Shown piece after piece: positions 9,833-17,956 of a stretch of 64,000 nt of DNA. The stretch is from positions 248,001 to 312,000 of the forward strand of contig NZ_CP080376.1 in assembly GCF_019443405.1 (NCBI RefSeq), written 5' to 3'. This DNA comes from Brevundimonas sp. PAMC22021. GTDB taxonomy: Bacteria; Pseudomonadota; Alphaproteobacteria; Caulobacterales; Caulobacteraceae. The position numbers and the translations under genes were made by a program. The notes under the pieces were generated by a model that saw only the letters and a program-made list of their open reading frames with translations, was not told where the DNA came from and did no database searches. The first letter of the stretch is position 1; the number at the start of each line of letters is the position of its first letter.

Positions 9833-10402
9833 TCAGGCCGTGCCGCCGTGCGCCGACAGCATGGCGGCGTTGACGCCGAGCTGAGCCAGGGCGCGGGTCC
9901 ATTTGGTTTCGTGGTCGCCGTCGAAGATCAGGTCGAGGTCGGCCTCCGCCGTCAGCCAGACGTTGCCGGCCAGTTCGTCTTCCAGCTGGCCCTCGCCCCA
10001 GCCGGCGTAGCCGAGCAGCAGGGCCGAGCGGCGGGGACCGGACATCTTGTCGGTCATGGCGGCCAGGGCCTCGCGCGTGCCGGTCATGGCCAGCCCCTCG
10101 CCGAAGGGCAGGCTGTCGTCGCCGGTCATCCAGTCGTCGGTGTGCAGCACGAAACCGCGTTCGCGCTCGACCGGTCCGCCCATCAGCACGGGGCGGCCGT
10201 GGCTGTCCTCCGGCGCAGGCGCATCCAGCTTGTCCAGCACCGTCTTCAGGTCGACGCCCGGCGCGGGACGGTCCAGGCGCAGGCCCATGGCGTGGTCCGG
10301 CCCGTGGGCGCAGATCAGGATCACGGCGTGCTCGAAGCGCGGATCGTCGATGCCCGGCATGGCGACGAGCAGATGGCCGGTAAGGGACTGTGTGAGGTTC
10401 AT
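9833..10402 (-). CDS. YqgE/AlgH family protein
   Basis: A 189-residue soluble protein of the UPF0301/YqgE family; the molecular function is unsettled, though AlgH has been linked to regulation of alginate genes in Pseudomonas. Family features seen: the N-terminus LTGHLLVAMPGIDDPRFEHAVI, HAMGLRLDRP, VLMGGPVERERGFVLH (about 72-88), and the C-terminal LLGYAGWGEGQLEDEL (about 128-143), all conserved blocks of this family. Length is normal. It is divergent from the peroxiredoxin gene. Confidence 0.93.
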   Translation of the reverse strand: MNLTQSLTGHLLVAMPGIDDPRFEHAVILICAHGPDHAMGLRLDRPAPGVDLKTVLDKLDAPAPEDSHGRPVLMGGPVERERGFVLHTDDWMTGDDSLPFGEGLAMTGTREALAAMTDKMSGPRRSALLLGYAGWGEGQLEDELAGNVWLTAEADLDLIFDGDHETKWTRALAQLGVNAAMLSAHGGTA

Positions 10403-10516
10403 CGCTCCCTATAATCGGCATGCCGGAGCGGCTGCGCAAGCGGCCGGCTTGCGGGCCGTGAACAAGCCTTTATCTGTCCATCGGACGCGCCCGTGCGTTC
10501 TCAAAGGACCCCTCCC

Positions 10517-11002
10517 ATGACCATCCAGATCGGCGACCGGATTCCGAGCGCGACCCTGTCCACGCCTACGGCGGACGGCCCCAAGCCGATCACCACGGCC
10601 GAGATCTTCGACGGCAAGACCGTGGCCCTGTTCGCGGTGCCGGGCGCCTTTACCCCGACCTGCTCGGCGCGCCACCTGCCGGGCTTCACCGACAATCTGG
10701 ACGCCATCAAGGGCAAGGGCGTGGATGCGGTCGCCTGCATCTCGGTCAACGACGCCTTTGTCATGGCAGCCTGGGCCGAGAGCCAGGGCGTCAAGACCGA
10801 CCAGATCCTGATGCTGGCCGACGGCAACGGCGACCTGACGCGCGAGCTGGGCCTGGTGCTGGACGCGCAAGGCTTCGGCATGGGCCAGAGGTCGCAACGC
10901 TATTCCATGCTGGTCACCGACGGCGTGGTGACCCAGCTGAACATCGAACAGGGCGGCGAATTCCGCGTCTCGTCGGCCGAGCACCTCCTGGCGCAGCTCT
11001 GA
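10517..11002 (+). CDS. Peroxiredoxin, Prx5-like
   Basis: Thiol peroxidase of 161 residues that reduces peroxides in the cytoplasm. The peroxidatic Cys is in PGAFTPTCSARHLPGF (about residues 42-57; Cys near 49), the hallmark of the Prx5/type II group, and the conserved Arg lies in QRSQRYSMLV. The start ATG at 10517 follows AAGGACCCCTCCC. Family members use glutathione/glutaredoxin or thioredoxin as reductant; which one is used here cannot be told from sequence. Confidence 0.92.
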   Translation: MTIQIGDRIPSATLSTPTADGPKPITTAEIFDGKTVALFAVPGAFTPTCSARHLPGFTDNLDAIKGKGVDAVACISVNDAFVMAAWAESQGVKTDQILMLADGNGDLTRELGLVLDAQGFGMGQRSQRYSMLVTDGVVTQLNIEQGGEFRVSSAEHLLAQL

Positions 11003-11037
11003 TCGCCGGAACGCCTGACAAGGAGGAAGGCGTCCGC

Positions 11038-11541
11038 CTGACCACGGACGTCTTCTCTCCCGAACAGCGCAGCGCCGTGATGCGGCGCGTCCGAAGCCGC
11101 GACACCAAGCCCGAGCTTCTGGTGCGCCGTATCCTGCGCGCGGTCGGCATCGGCTATCGGCTGGGCGGCGGCGGTCTGCCGGGCAGGCCGGACCTGGTGA
11201 TGAAGGGCCGCAAGGTCGCGGTCTTCGTGCACGGATGCTTCTGGCACGGGCACGACTGCCCGCGCGGATCAAGACAGCCCAAGGCCAACGCCGACTACTG
11301 GGCGGCCAAGATCGGCCGCAACCGGGCGCGGGACGAGCGCAGCACCGAGGCGCTGCAGGCGGACGGCTGGCGCGTGGTCACGGTGTGGGAGTGCGACATG
11401 CGCGCGCCGCGCTTCGCCCAGGATCTGGTCGAGGCGGTGAAGGGTCAGGCCGCGACTTCGACCTCGCCCTCCGCGTCGCTCAGCACGTGCTGCAGCGCGC
11501 CCAGCAAGGCCGGCGGCGTCAGCGGCTTGGACACGAAATAG
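11038..11541 (+). CDS. vsr: Very short patch repair endonuclease (Vsr), orphan copy, probable CTG start
   Basis: Vsr nicks 5' of T in T:G mismatches formed by deamination of 5-methylcytosine. Catalytic positions are visible: Glu in TKPE (26), Asp in PGRPD (52), His in VHGCFWH (65 and 70), each one residue off the E. coli numbering as I recall it. The conserved N-terminus TTDVFSPEQRSAVMRR needs a start before the first ATG (11077); the only plausible codon is CTG 11038, 7 bases after GGAGGAAGG. No cytosine methylase is adjacent. The core ends near residue 135; the last 30 residues read antisense through the end of the histidine kinase gene and look like an accidental extension. Confidence 0.8.
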   Translation: MTTDVFSPEQRSAVMRRVRSRDTKPELLVRRILRAVGIGYRLGGGGLPGRPDLVMKGRKVAVFVHGCFWHGHDCPRGSRQPKANADYWAAKIGRNRARDERSTEALQADGWRVVTVWECDMRAPRFAQDLVEAVKGQAATSTSPSASLSTCCSAPSKAGGVSGLDTK

Positions 11542-13427
11542 GCCATGCCCGCCGCCTGGCAGGCGGCGACGTCCTCGGGCGAGGTGTCGGCGGTGACCGC
11601 CACCACAGGCGTCGCCGCATTGGGGCCGCCGCCAGCGCGCAGGCGCCGGGTGGTCTCGCGCCCGTCGAGTTCGGGCATGCGCACGTCCATGAAGATGACG
11701 TCGAAGAGGCTGTCTTCGCAGCGTTTCAAAGCCGCCATCCCGTCTGCGGCGGCGGCGATGTCGCAGCCCAGCGGCTGAAGGATCAGCTGCACGGCCCGGC
11801 GATTGATATCGTGATCGTCGACCACCAGCACCCGCAGCGGTCGTTCCTCGGCTTCAGCCTCCGGATCGGGTTCAGGCGCAGGCGCCGGAGCGGGCGCGGC
11901 CGTCAGTTGGGCCAGCAGCGCCTCGGCGGCCGACAGGGGCGCGGGCGGCGCGGCCTGCACCACCGGCGCGGCCTGTACGGCGGGCGCGGCCTGTACGACC
12001 GGCGCTGGGCGAGGCGCCGGGGAGGGACGAGGGCGATCGGCGAGCACCCGGGCGACGGCGGCGCGGCTTTCGTCCAGCGGCGTGATCTCGGCGACGGTCT
12101 GGCGCTCGCCCTCCGGCAGGAACAGGGCGATGGTGAAGATCGAGCCCTGGCCCGACTGACTGCGCACCGTCAGGCGACCGCCCATCAACTCGATCAGATC
12201 GCGGCTGATCGAAAGGCCGAGCCCCGATCCGCCGTGCTGGGCCGAGACGCCGTCTGCGGTCTGGTCGAACGGGGTGAACAGGCGCGCCATCTGCTCGCGC
12301 GTCATGCCCGCGCCGGTGTCGGCCACCTCCATCAGCAGCGACCAGCCGCCGGGCTCTTCCGGCCAGGCCTTGAGCCGCAGGGTCACCGCGCCGGCGTCGG
12401 TGAACTTCATGGCGTTGGACAGCAGGTTGTTCAGAACCTGGCGCAGCCGCATGCAGTCGCCGCGAACCGCCGCGGGGATGCCGTGAGCCCCCTCGATCCG
12501 CAGGTTCAGACCCTTGGCCAAGGCCGCGCCCTTCCACAGGCGCAGCGTTTGCGCCAGCATGGCGCGCAGGTCGAAGTCGGCGGCCTCCACCGACATGCGG
12601 CCGGCGCCCAGCTTGGAATGGTCCAGCAGATCGTCCAGCAGGGCCTTCATCATCAGGCCGGCGTCGGCGATCAGCTCGGCGTTGACGCGCACCTGGCTGT
12701 CGCCGCTGTCGCGCATTTCGGCGGCGCCTGTCAGGATGGCGCCGATGGGCGTGCGCAGGTCATGTCCGACGGCGGCCAGAAAGGCGCGCTGGCTGGCCAG
12801 CGCCTGCTCAATCTCTCGGTGGCGGCGCTGAGTGGCGCGACGCTCGCGGCCTTCCTGCACCGTGCGCTCGGCCAGGCGACGCCAGGCGTTGATGCAGTAG
12901 ACCACGAAGATGACCACCGCCGCGCTGACCGTGGTGACGGCCGCGTCCGAGGCGCCGAAACTCATCATGAACAGCGGCGCCAGCGCCATGTAGAAGACGT
13001 GCGGGCCTACGGTGCAGGCCAGCACCAGCGGGGATCGCGGCGCGTTCAGCGTGGAGTAGATCATTGCGGCCGGAAGCATGATGGCCACCGCGATGCCGCC
13101 CATCGGCCCGCCTTCCCACCACAGCGGCAGCGACAAGGCGCCGTAGAGGCCGGTGTTCAGCGACAGGACAAAGCAGCCCAGGAGCTTGCGCTCGCGGCCG
13201 ACGTCCGCCCGGCGGCTGGTGTTGATGGGGGCGAAGACCCACATCTCCAGCGCCTGAACGGCCATGTAGGCCAGCGTCCAGGCGGCGGCGAGCGGCGCGC
13301 CGACCAGGGGCGTCGCGGCCAGGCCGCTGGCCAGACCCACCGCCACCCGTTGCAGAACGGCGCGGCGGCGCTGCCGGACGGCGATGATCCATCCGCTGGC
13401 GATGTCGTGCCCGACGAGCTTGCTCAT
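11445..13427 (-). CDS. Hybrid sensor histidine kinase with receiver domain
   Basis: Membrane sensor kinase of 660 residues. The first 180 residues contain about five or six hydrophobic segments and no known sensor domain. Then come a HisKA domain with the phospho-acceptor His in AAVGHDLRTP (about 222), an N box NNLLSNAMKF, G boxes DTGAGM and GGSGLGLSIS, an Ala/Pro-rich linker with repeated PVVQAAP units (coded by 11935-12010), and a receiver domain with the phosphorylatable Asp in MDVRMPELDG (about 579). No output domain is present, so phosphate probably passes to an Hpt protein elsewhere. I took the second Met (MSKLVGHD) as start. The 3' end overlaps vsr by 97 bp. Confidence 0.92.
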   Translation of the reverse strand: MSKLVGHDIASGWIIAVRQRRRAVLQRVAVGLASGLAATPLVGAPLAAAWTLAYMAVQALEMWVFAPINTSRRADVGRERKLLGCFVLSLNTGLYGALSLPLWWEGGPMGGIAVAIMLPAAMIYSTLNAPRSPLVLACTVGPHVFYMALAPLFMMSFGASDAAVTTVSAAVVIFVVYCINAWRRLAERTVQEGRERRATQRRHREIEQALASQRAFLAAVGHDLRTPIGAILTGAAEMRDSGDSQVRVNAELIADAGLMMKALLDDLLDHSKLGAGRMSVEAADFDLRAMLAQTLRLWKGAALAKGLNLRIEGAHGIPAAVRGDCMRLRQVLNNLLSNAMKFTDAGAVTLRLKAWPEEPGGWSLLMEVADTGAGMTREQMARLFTPFDQTADGVSAQHGGSGLGLSISRDLIELMGGRLTVRSQSGQGSIFTIALFLPEGERQTVAEITPLDESRAAVARVLADRPRPSPAPRPAPVVQAAPAVQAAPVVQAAPPAPLSAAEALLAQLTAAPAPAPAPEPDPEAEAEERPLRVLVVDDHDINRRAVQLILQPLGCDIAAAADGMAALKRCEDSLFDVIFMDVRMPELDGRETTRRLRAGGGPNAATPVVAVTADTSPEDVAACQAAGMAYFVSKPLTPPALLGALQHVLSDAEGEVEVAA

Positions 13428-13501
13428 GCCTGTTCCCGATGCGGGCGAGTGGATTCGCCGACGCATGGACGCAAACTGCCTCTGTCAGCCCTAATGCTCC
13501 G

Positions 13502-14563
13502 TCAACGCGGGGCGCCGACCGCCTCCGAGACCGTGGAAAAGCCGTCGGCGCGGAGCCGCGCGGCCAGGTCGCGCTTGATGCGGCCGACCAGGCCCGGTCC
13601 GCCATAGATCAGGGCGGAATAGACCTGCACCGCCGATGCGCCCAGGCGGATGCGGCGATAGGCGTCTTCGCCGGACGCTATGCCGCCGACGGCGATCAGC
13701 GGCAGGCGACCGTGCGCCGCCTCGGCGGCCGCGCGCAGGGCCTGCTCCGCGAACGGCCTCAACGGCGCGCCCGACAGGCCGCCGCTCTCGCCGGCCTGGG
13801 CCGAGGCGAGGCTGGCGGGCCGCTCCAGCGTGGTGTTGGAGACGATCAGGGCGTCGATGTGGTGGTCGACGGCGGCTTCGACGATCTCGGCGATCTCGGC
13901 GGCCGACAGGTCGGGCGCGATCTTCAGGAACACCGGGCGGCGCGCGGGGGCGCCAAGCGGCGGTCGGGCCTGATCGATCCGGCCCAGCAGGTCGTCCAGC
14001 GCCTGACGGCCTTGCAGCGCGCGCAGGCCGGGCGTGTTGGGCGAGGAGATGTTGATGGTGAAGTAGCCGGCGAGGCCCTCCAGCCGCCGCAGCCCCTCGA
14101 CATAGTCGGCCGCCTTGTCCTCGGTGTCCTTGTTGGCCCCCAGATTGGCGCCGACGATCGCGCGGGCGGGCGCGCGTCTCAGATGGTCGGCGAAGACGTC
14201 GAGCCCGGCGTTGTTGAAACCCATCCGGTTGATGATCGCCTGATCCTCAGCCAGGCGGAACAGTCGCGGCCGGGGGTTGCCGGCCTGCGGGCGCGGGGTG
14301 ACCGATCCGCATTCGACAAAGCCGAAGCCGAGCCGCGACAGGCCGCGCAAGGCTTCCGCGTTCTTGTCGAGGCCGGCGGCGAGGCCGATCGGATTGGCCA
14401 GGTCGAGCCCCGCCAGCCGGGTGCGCAGGACCGGATCGTCGGGCGCGGCGGGAGGCAGCGGCAGGCGCGCCAGGCCCTTGATCGCCAGTTCGTGCGCCTG
14501 TTCCGGCTCAAGCCTGCGCAGGGCGGCGGCGCCCCAGTCGGACAGGGTCTCGACCAGGCTCAC
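13502..14563 (-). CDS. pyrD: Dihydroorotate dehydrogenase (quinone), class 2
   Basis: Membrane-associated flavoenzyme of pyrimidine synthesis, oxidising dihydroorotate to orotate with quinone as acceptor. 353 residues; class 2 features are the N-terminal amphipathic extension (about 1-45), GLAAGLDKNAEALRGL, NRMGFNNAG, the catalytic Ser region NISSPNTPGLR, and the FMN phosphate site VGGIASGEDAYRRI. The GTG start at 14563 overlaps the stop of the DUF952 gene as GTGA, which decides the start. It is the last gene of a three-gene overlapping operon (SixA-like, DUF952, pyrD). Confidence 0.95.
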   Translation of the reverse strand: MSLVETLSDWGAAALRRLEPEQAHELAIKGLARLPLPPAAPDDPVLRTRLAGLDLANPIGLAAGLDKNAEALRGLSRLGFGFVECGSVTPRPQAGNPRPRLFRLAEDQAIINRMGFNNAGLDVFADHLRRAPARAIVGANLGANKDTEDKAADYVEGLRRLEGLAGYFTINISSPNTPGLRALQGRQALDDLLGRIDQARPPLGAPARRPVFLKIAPDLSAAEIAEIVEAAVDHHIDALIVSNTTLERPASLASAQAGESGGLSGAPLRPFAEQALRAAAEAAHGRLPLIAVGGIASGEDAYRRIRLGASAVQVYSALIYGGPGLVGRIKRDLAARLRADGFSTVSEAVGAPR

Positions 14564-14910
14564 GCCAGGTCCGCCCCGAGCGTCACCTCGCCGTCGTCCG
14601 ACACGGCCATGGCCCGGATGCGGGTCACGGCCGAGACGGGCAAGGGACCATAGAGGTGCGGGAACAGGGCGCCGCCGCGCGACGGCTCCCACTTCAGCCC
14701 GCCCTCGACCACCGTCAGATCGACCGTCAGCAGGCGCAGGGAAGACTGGCCCGCATAGTGTTTGCGTGCGGTCTCGGTCAGCTGCGCCTCGGTCGACATG
14801 TGGATGTAGCCATCGGCGTGATCGACGGCGGAGCCTTCATATTCACCGGCGTCCCGCGCCTGCACCCAGGCCTCGGCGTCGACGATCTTGTAGGCGACAG
14901 CGTCCGTCAT
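14560..14910 (-). CDS. DUF952 family protein
   Basis: A 116-residue protein of the DUF952 family, which is widespread in alphaproteobacteria, often beside pyrD, and has no established function. Conserved points seen: YKIVDAEAW near the N-terminus, DGYIHMSTEAQL (about 33-44), LRLLTVDL, and the motif FPHLYGPLPVSAV (about 83-95). The ATG overlaps the upstream stop by ATGA and the stop overlaps pyrD by GTGA, so all three genes are probably translationally coupled. Confidence 0.9.
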   Translation of the reverse strand: MTDAVAYKIVDAEAWVQARDAGEYEGSAVDHADGYIHMSTEAQLTETARKHYAGQSSLRLLTVDLTVVEGGLKWEPSRGGALFPHLYGPLPVSAVTRIRAMAVSDDGEVTLGADLA

Positions 14911-15413
14911 CCTGCAACTCCGGCTTCGCGCGGCGTCAGAAAGCCCTCGAAGGTGGGACGGCCCGCCGCATCCACGGCGAAGACAGCGCAGGCGGCGGGC
15001 GGAAAGCCTCCGGACAGCCGCTCCAGCACCGCGGGCGAGGCCGCGGCCTCTTCCAGATACTGCACCGCCAGCAGATGGACGCCGGGATTGTGGGCCAGGA
15101 CCAGAAGACAGCCGGCCTCGGCCTCGGCCGCCTCCACGAAGCGACGCAGCGCGCCGACCGACGCATTGTAGAGGCCGGGCTCGTGACGCACCTCCACGTC
15201 GCCGAGGTCTTCGTGCAGCCGTTCCCAGGTGTCCCGGGTGCGGGCGGCGCTGGACACCAGGGCGAGGTCGGGACGCAGGTTACGCTCGGCCAGGGTGCGC
15301 GCCATGGCGGCGGCCTCGGCCCGGCCGGCCGCGGACAGGGGCCGGGCCTCGTCGCCGCCGGACGGCGCGGCGGTCTCGGCCTCGGCGTGCCGCATCAGGA
15401 TCAGTCGGTGCAT
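14907..15413 (-). CDS. SixA-type phosphohistidine phosphatase
   Basis: Histidine phosphatase superfamily protein of 168 residues. The catalytic RH motif is at the N-terminus (LILMRHAEAE, about residues 4-13), and the second His lies in LVLAHNPGVHLLA (about 104-116), as in SixA, which removes phosphate from histidine phosphotransfer proteins. Substrate here is unknown; the hybrid kinase nearby is not evidence of a pairing. First gene of the overlapping trio with DUF952 and pyrD. Confidence 0.88.
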   Translation of the reverse strand: MHRLILMRHAEAETAAPSGGDEARPLSAAGRAEAAAMARTLAERNLRPDLALVSSAARTRDTWERLHEDLGDVEVRHEPGLYNASVGALRRFVEAAEAEAGCLLVLAHNPGVHLLAVQYLEEAAASPAVLERLSGGFPPAACAVFAVDAAGRPTFEGFLTPREAGVAG

Positions 15414-15424
15414 GAGCCGGAGCT

Positions 15425-16180
15425 TTACGGGCGTTCGCGGCGGCGCGCCAGCGGACCGTTCCGCGCGGTGGGCTGAGGCTGTAGGGCGCGAGCGGGCGCC
15501 AGCACGCGCTGGGTCGAGCCGCTGGGCCGGATACGGGCATAGGCCTGGCGCGTCGCTTCCAGCAGGATCAGGCCCGCCGCGCCCGGCGCGATCCGCCGGC
15601 CGACCTGTTCAAAGCCGTCGGCCAGCCCCAGCAGCGGGCTCCATGGCGGACAATACAGGGTTTGGGACCAGGCCGAGGGCTCGAGCCCCGCGTCGCGCAC
15701 CAAGCCTTCCAGCTGGCGGCGGGTGAAGGGGCGACCGTGCCCGAAAGGCGTGCTCTCGGCCCGCGCCCACAGGCCTCCGCGCGCCGCCGCCGCCAGGATG
15801 ATGCGCCCGGCCGGCGCCAGCGCCCGCACCGCCTCGGTCAGCAGAACGGCGGGATCGTCGGCTTCCTCCAGCGCATGGACCAGCAGCACGCGATCAAAGG
15901 CGCCGGCGGCGAAGGGCAGGCGACGGTCATCCACCAGCAGGGTCCGGTTCTTGCCCACCGTCGGCCAGTGCTCGACACCCTGGCCGCCCGGCATGGCCGC
16001 GACCACCCGCCGCGCGCCGACAAAGGCGTCCAGCCACGGCGTGGCGTAGCCGACGCCCAGAACGTCGCAGTCGTCGGCCTCGCCCCAGGCGTCCTCCAGC
16101 CTGCGGGCGAGCAGGCGGCGGACCAGCGCCCCCGTGGGTTCGCCGTAAAAGGTCCTGAGCTCGTCGACGCCGCGCCGCAT
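15425..16180 (-). CDS. Class I SAM-dependent methyltransferase
   Basis: A 251-residue protein with a type 11 methyltransferase fold. The SAM-binding motif I is degenerate (DVLGVGYATPWLDAF, about 39-53); motif III/IV is better preserved in LPFAAGAFDRVLLVHALEEADDP (about 88-110) and the post-motif RALAPAGRIILAA. The C-terminal 50 residues are Arg/Pro/Ala-rich. It is 11 bp upstream of the SixA-like gene and divergent from the glyoxalase II-like gene, an arrangement I recall from other Caulobacteraceae. Substrate unknown. Confidence 0.85.
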   Translation of the reverse strand: MRRGVDELRTFYGEPTGALVRRLLARRLEDAWGEADDCDVLGVGYATPWLDAFVGARRVVAAMPGGQGVEHWPTVGKNRTLLVDDRRLPFAAGAFDRVLLVHALEEADDPAVLLTEAVRALAPAGRIILAAAARGGLWARAESTPFGHGRPFTRRQLEGLVRDAGLEPSAWSQTLYCPPWSPLLGLADGFEQVGRRIAPGAAGLILLEATRQAYARIRPSGSTQRVLAPARALQPQPTARNGPLARRRERP

Positions 16181-16226
16181 GCGCCCACTATAGGCCCGAG
16201 GATGCGCCTGCTGCTAGGATGGCGGC

Positions 16227-16949
16227 ATGACGCTGGACGTTCACGCCTTTCCCTGTCGTGCCGACAACTACGGCTATCTGGTGCGGGACCGCGCCAGCGG
16301 TCGGGTGGCGGCGGTGGATGCGCCCGATGCGGACCGGGTGCTGGATGAACTGGCGGCGCTGGGCTGGGGGCGGCTGGACCTGCTGCTGATCACCCACTGG
16401 CATCCGGATCACACCGAAGGCGCGGCGAGGCTGAAGGCGGCGACGGGCTGCGAGGTCGTGGGGCCTGAAGAGGCGGCGCGCGTCACGGCCCTGGACCGGA
16501 TCGTGCGGGACGGCGATGCGGTGGACCTCGGCGAGACGCGGTTCGAGACAAGCGAGGCCCCCGGCCATACGACCGGCCATGTGGTCTATCGCGCGGCCGG
16601 GGCGGGCGAGGCCTTTACCGGCGACGTGCTGTTCGCGCTGGGCTGCGGGCGGCTGTTCGAGGGCACGCCCGAGCAGATGTGGAACTCGCTTCAGGCGCTG
16701 GCGGCCTGGCCGGAGGAGACGCGCGTATGGTGCGGGCATGAATACACCGCCTCCAACGCCCGCTTCGCCCTGACGCTGGACGACCGTGCGGAGATGCGGG
16801 CGCATGCCAAAGCCATCTTCGCGATGCGGGAGCGGGGCGAACCGACCGTGCCCACCACCATCGGCGTGGAAAAGCGCTTCAACCCGTTCCTGACGGCGGC
16901 CGATGCGTCAGAGTTCGCCGCGCGCCGGGCGGCCAAGGACGCCGCCTAG
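16227..16949 (+). CDS. gloB: Hydroxyacylglutathione hydrolase (glyoxalase II)
   Basis: Binuclear metallo-beta-lactamase-fold hydrolase that converts S-lactoylglutathione to lactate and glutathione. 240 residues. Metal ligands are visible in THWHPDHTEG (about 53-62), APGHTTGH (about 111-118), the bridging Asp in FTGDVLFALGCGRLFEG, and CGHEYTASN (about 171-179). The C-terminal KRFNPFL is the substrate-side motif specific to GloB, here lacking the usual following arginine-rich end. The gene is monocistronic and divergent from the methyltransferase gene. Confidence 0.92.
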   Translation: MTLDVHAFPCRADNYGYLVRDRASGRVAAVDAPDADRVLDELAALGWGRLDLLLITHWHPDHTEGAARLKAATGCEVVGPEEAARVTALDRIVRDGDAVDLGETRFETSEAPGHTTGHVVYRAAGAGEAFTGDVLFALGCGRLFEGTPEQMWNSLQALAAWPEETRVWCGHEYTASNARFALTLDDRAEMRAHAKAIFAMRERGEPTVPTTIGVEKRFNPFLTAADASEFAARRAAKDAA

Positions 16950-16974
16950 CGGCCCTTAGTCAGCAGGCCAGGGG

Positions 16975-17739
16975 TCAGCGGGTCAGGGCTTCGTCGGCGA
17001 CCAGGCGCACGATGCGCGCCGAGGAGGGCCGGCCGGCCACGCCCGCGCGCGGATTGACGGCGATGCGAAGGGTGCCGCGCGACAGGGTGGCCTGCGAGGC
17101 GCCGCCCTGGTCGGTGACCACGATGCGCCGCACCTTGTTGGTCTCCGCCCGCAGGTTCGACGACCGCGCCATGCGTACAATGGCGTCCACGGCGGTCGAC
17201 AGCGCGTCGGCGGCGACCGCCTCGGAGCCCGGCTGGATGTCCACATCCACCTGGATCAACCGCCCCAGCGCCGAGGAGGCCCGGCCGCTTTGCCGCACGA
17301 TGTAGTTCCACATCTGCACCGCCGTCATCGACGGCGCCAGCAGCGACGCCGCCTCGCCCGCGCGCGACACGGGCGACCCCTGCGGCGCCGTGGTGGTGTA
17401 AAGCGTCATGCCGCCGTCGGGCGTGACCCGCAGGATCTGATCGCCGTTGTCGTTGCGGTACAGGATGTCGCCGCGCGGCGCGGGCGTCGGGCGCAGCACC
17501 CAGATCTCGGTCGAGCGTTCGAACCTGAGCAGGGGGCGCGAGCCCGAAGTGTCGAGGGTAAAGCTCTGGCCCGATCCCGCGACATAGCGTCCCGTGGCAG
17601 GCGCGCCGCGCCGCCCTTGCGCCTCCGCCGCCAGCGGCGACAGCAGGATCCCGAGCGCGCACACGCCCGCCACGATGGCGAACGCCATCGCGACGCGACG
17701 CGACCGGCGCGTTCTGCGGCGGGGGACCCACAAGTTCAT
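16975..17739 (-). CDS. Secreted protein of unknown function (possible DUF4908)
   Basis: A 254-residue protein with an Arg-rich N-terminus, a hydrophobic signal segment at about residues 17-37 and a likely cleavage after AEAQG. The mature part has a short beta-rich region (FTLDTSGSRPLLRFERSTEIW...) and a helical region with AVQMWNYIVRQSGRASSALG. It looks like a caulobacterial secreted family that I tentatively associate with DUF4908, without certainty. No catalytic motif is recognised. It converges on gloB. Confidence 0.75.
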   Translation of the reverse strand: MNLWVPRRRTRRSRRVAMAFAIVAGVCALGILLSPLAAEAQGRRGAPATGRYVAGSGQSFTLDTSGSRPLLRFERSTEIWVLRPTPAPRGDILYRNDNGDQILRVTPDGGMTLYTTTAPQGSPVSRAGEAASLLAPSMTAVQMWNYIVRQSGRASSALGRLIQVDVDIQPGSEAVAADALSTAVDAIVRMARSSNLRAETNKVRRIVVTDQGGASQATLSRGTLRIAVNPRAGVAGRPSSARIVRLVADEALTR

Positions 17740-17828
17740 GGATGCACAGATGAAAGAGGGCGGCGGCGGATTTTGGGCAAAGGCGGTTCTTGATTCCGGC
17801 TGCCCGTAACGGTGAGCACGATGGAGAG

Positions 17829-17955
17829 CCCCTCCGTCACGAGGCTGCCGCCTCGCGCCCTCCCCATCACTGCGCGACAGGGAGGAGAGATCGCCCTCTC
17901 CTCCCTGTCGAAGATGGGGAGGTGGATCAACGGCGAAGCCGGCGAGACGGAGGGG
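17829..17955. repeat. Palindromic intergenic repeat, copy 1
   Basis: A 127-bp element with inverted ends CCCCTCCGTC (17829-17838) and GACGGAGGGG (17946-17955). Its centre is a perfect 15-bp inverted repeat, CGACAGGGAGGAGAG (17875-17889) and CTCTCCTCCCTGTCG (17896-17910), with a 6-base loop. It stops one base before the stop codon of the alcohol dehydrogenase gene. The half-units match those of the copies at 22714 and 24753 in the opposite arm order. Confidence 0.8.
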
Positions 17956-17956
17956 T

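Noticed and set aside
11935..12010. Tandem GGCGCGGCCTGYAC units as a DNA repeat or CRISPR-like array
   Set aside because: They encode the Ala/Pro-rich PVVQAAP linker of the hybrid kinase, and there are only three or four imperfect copies without spacers.
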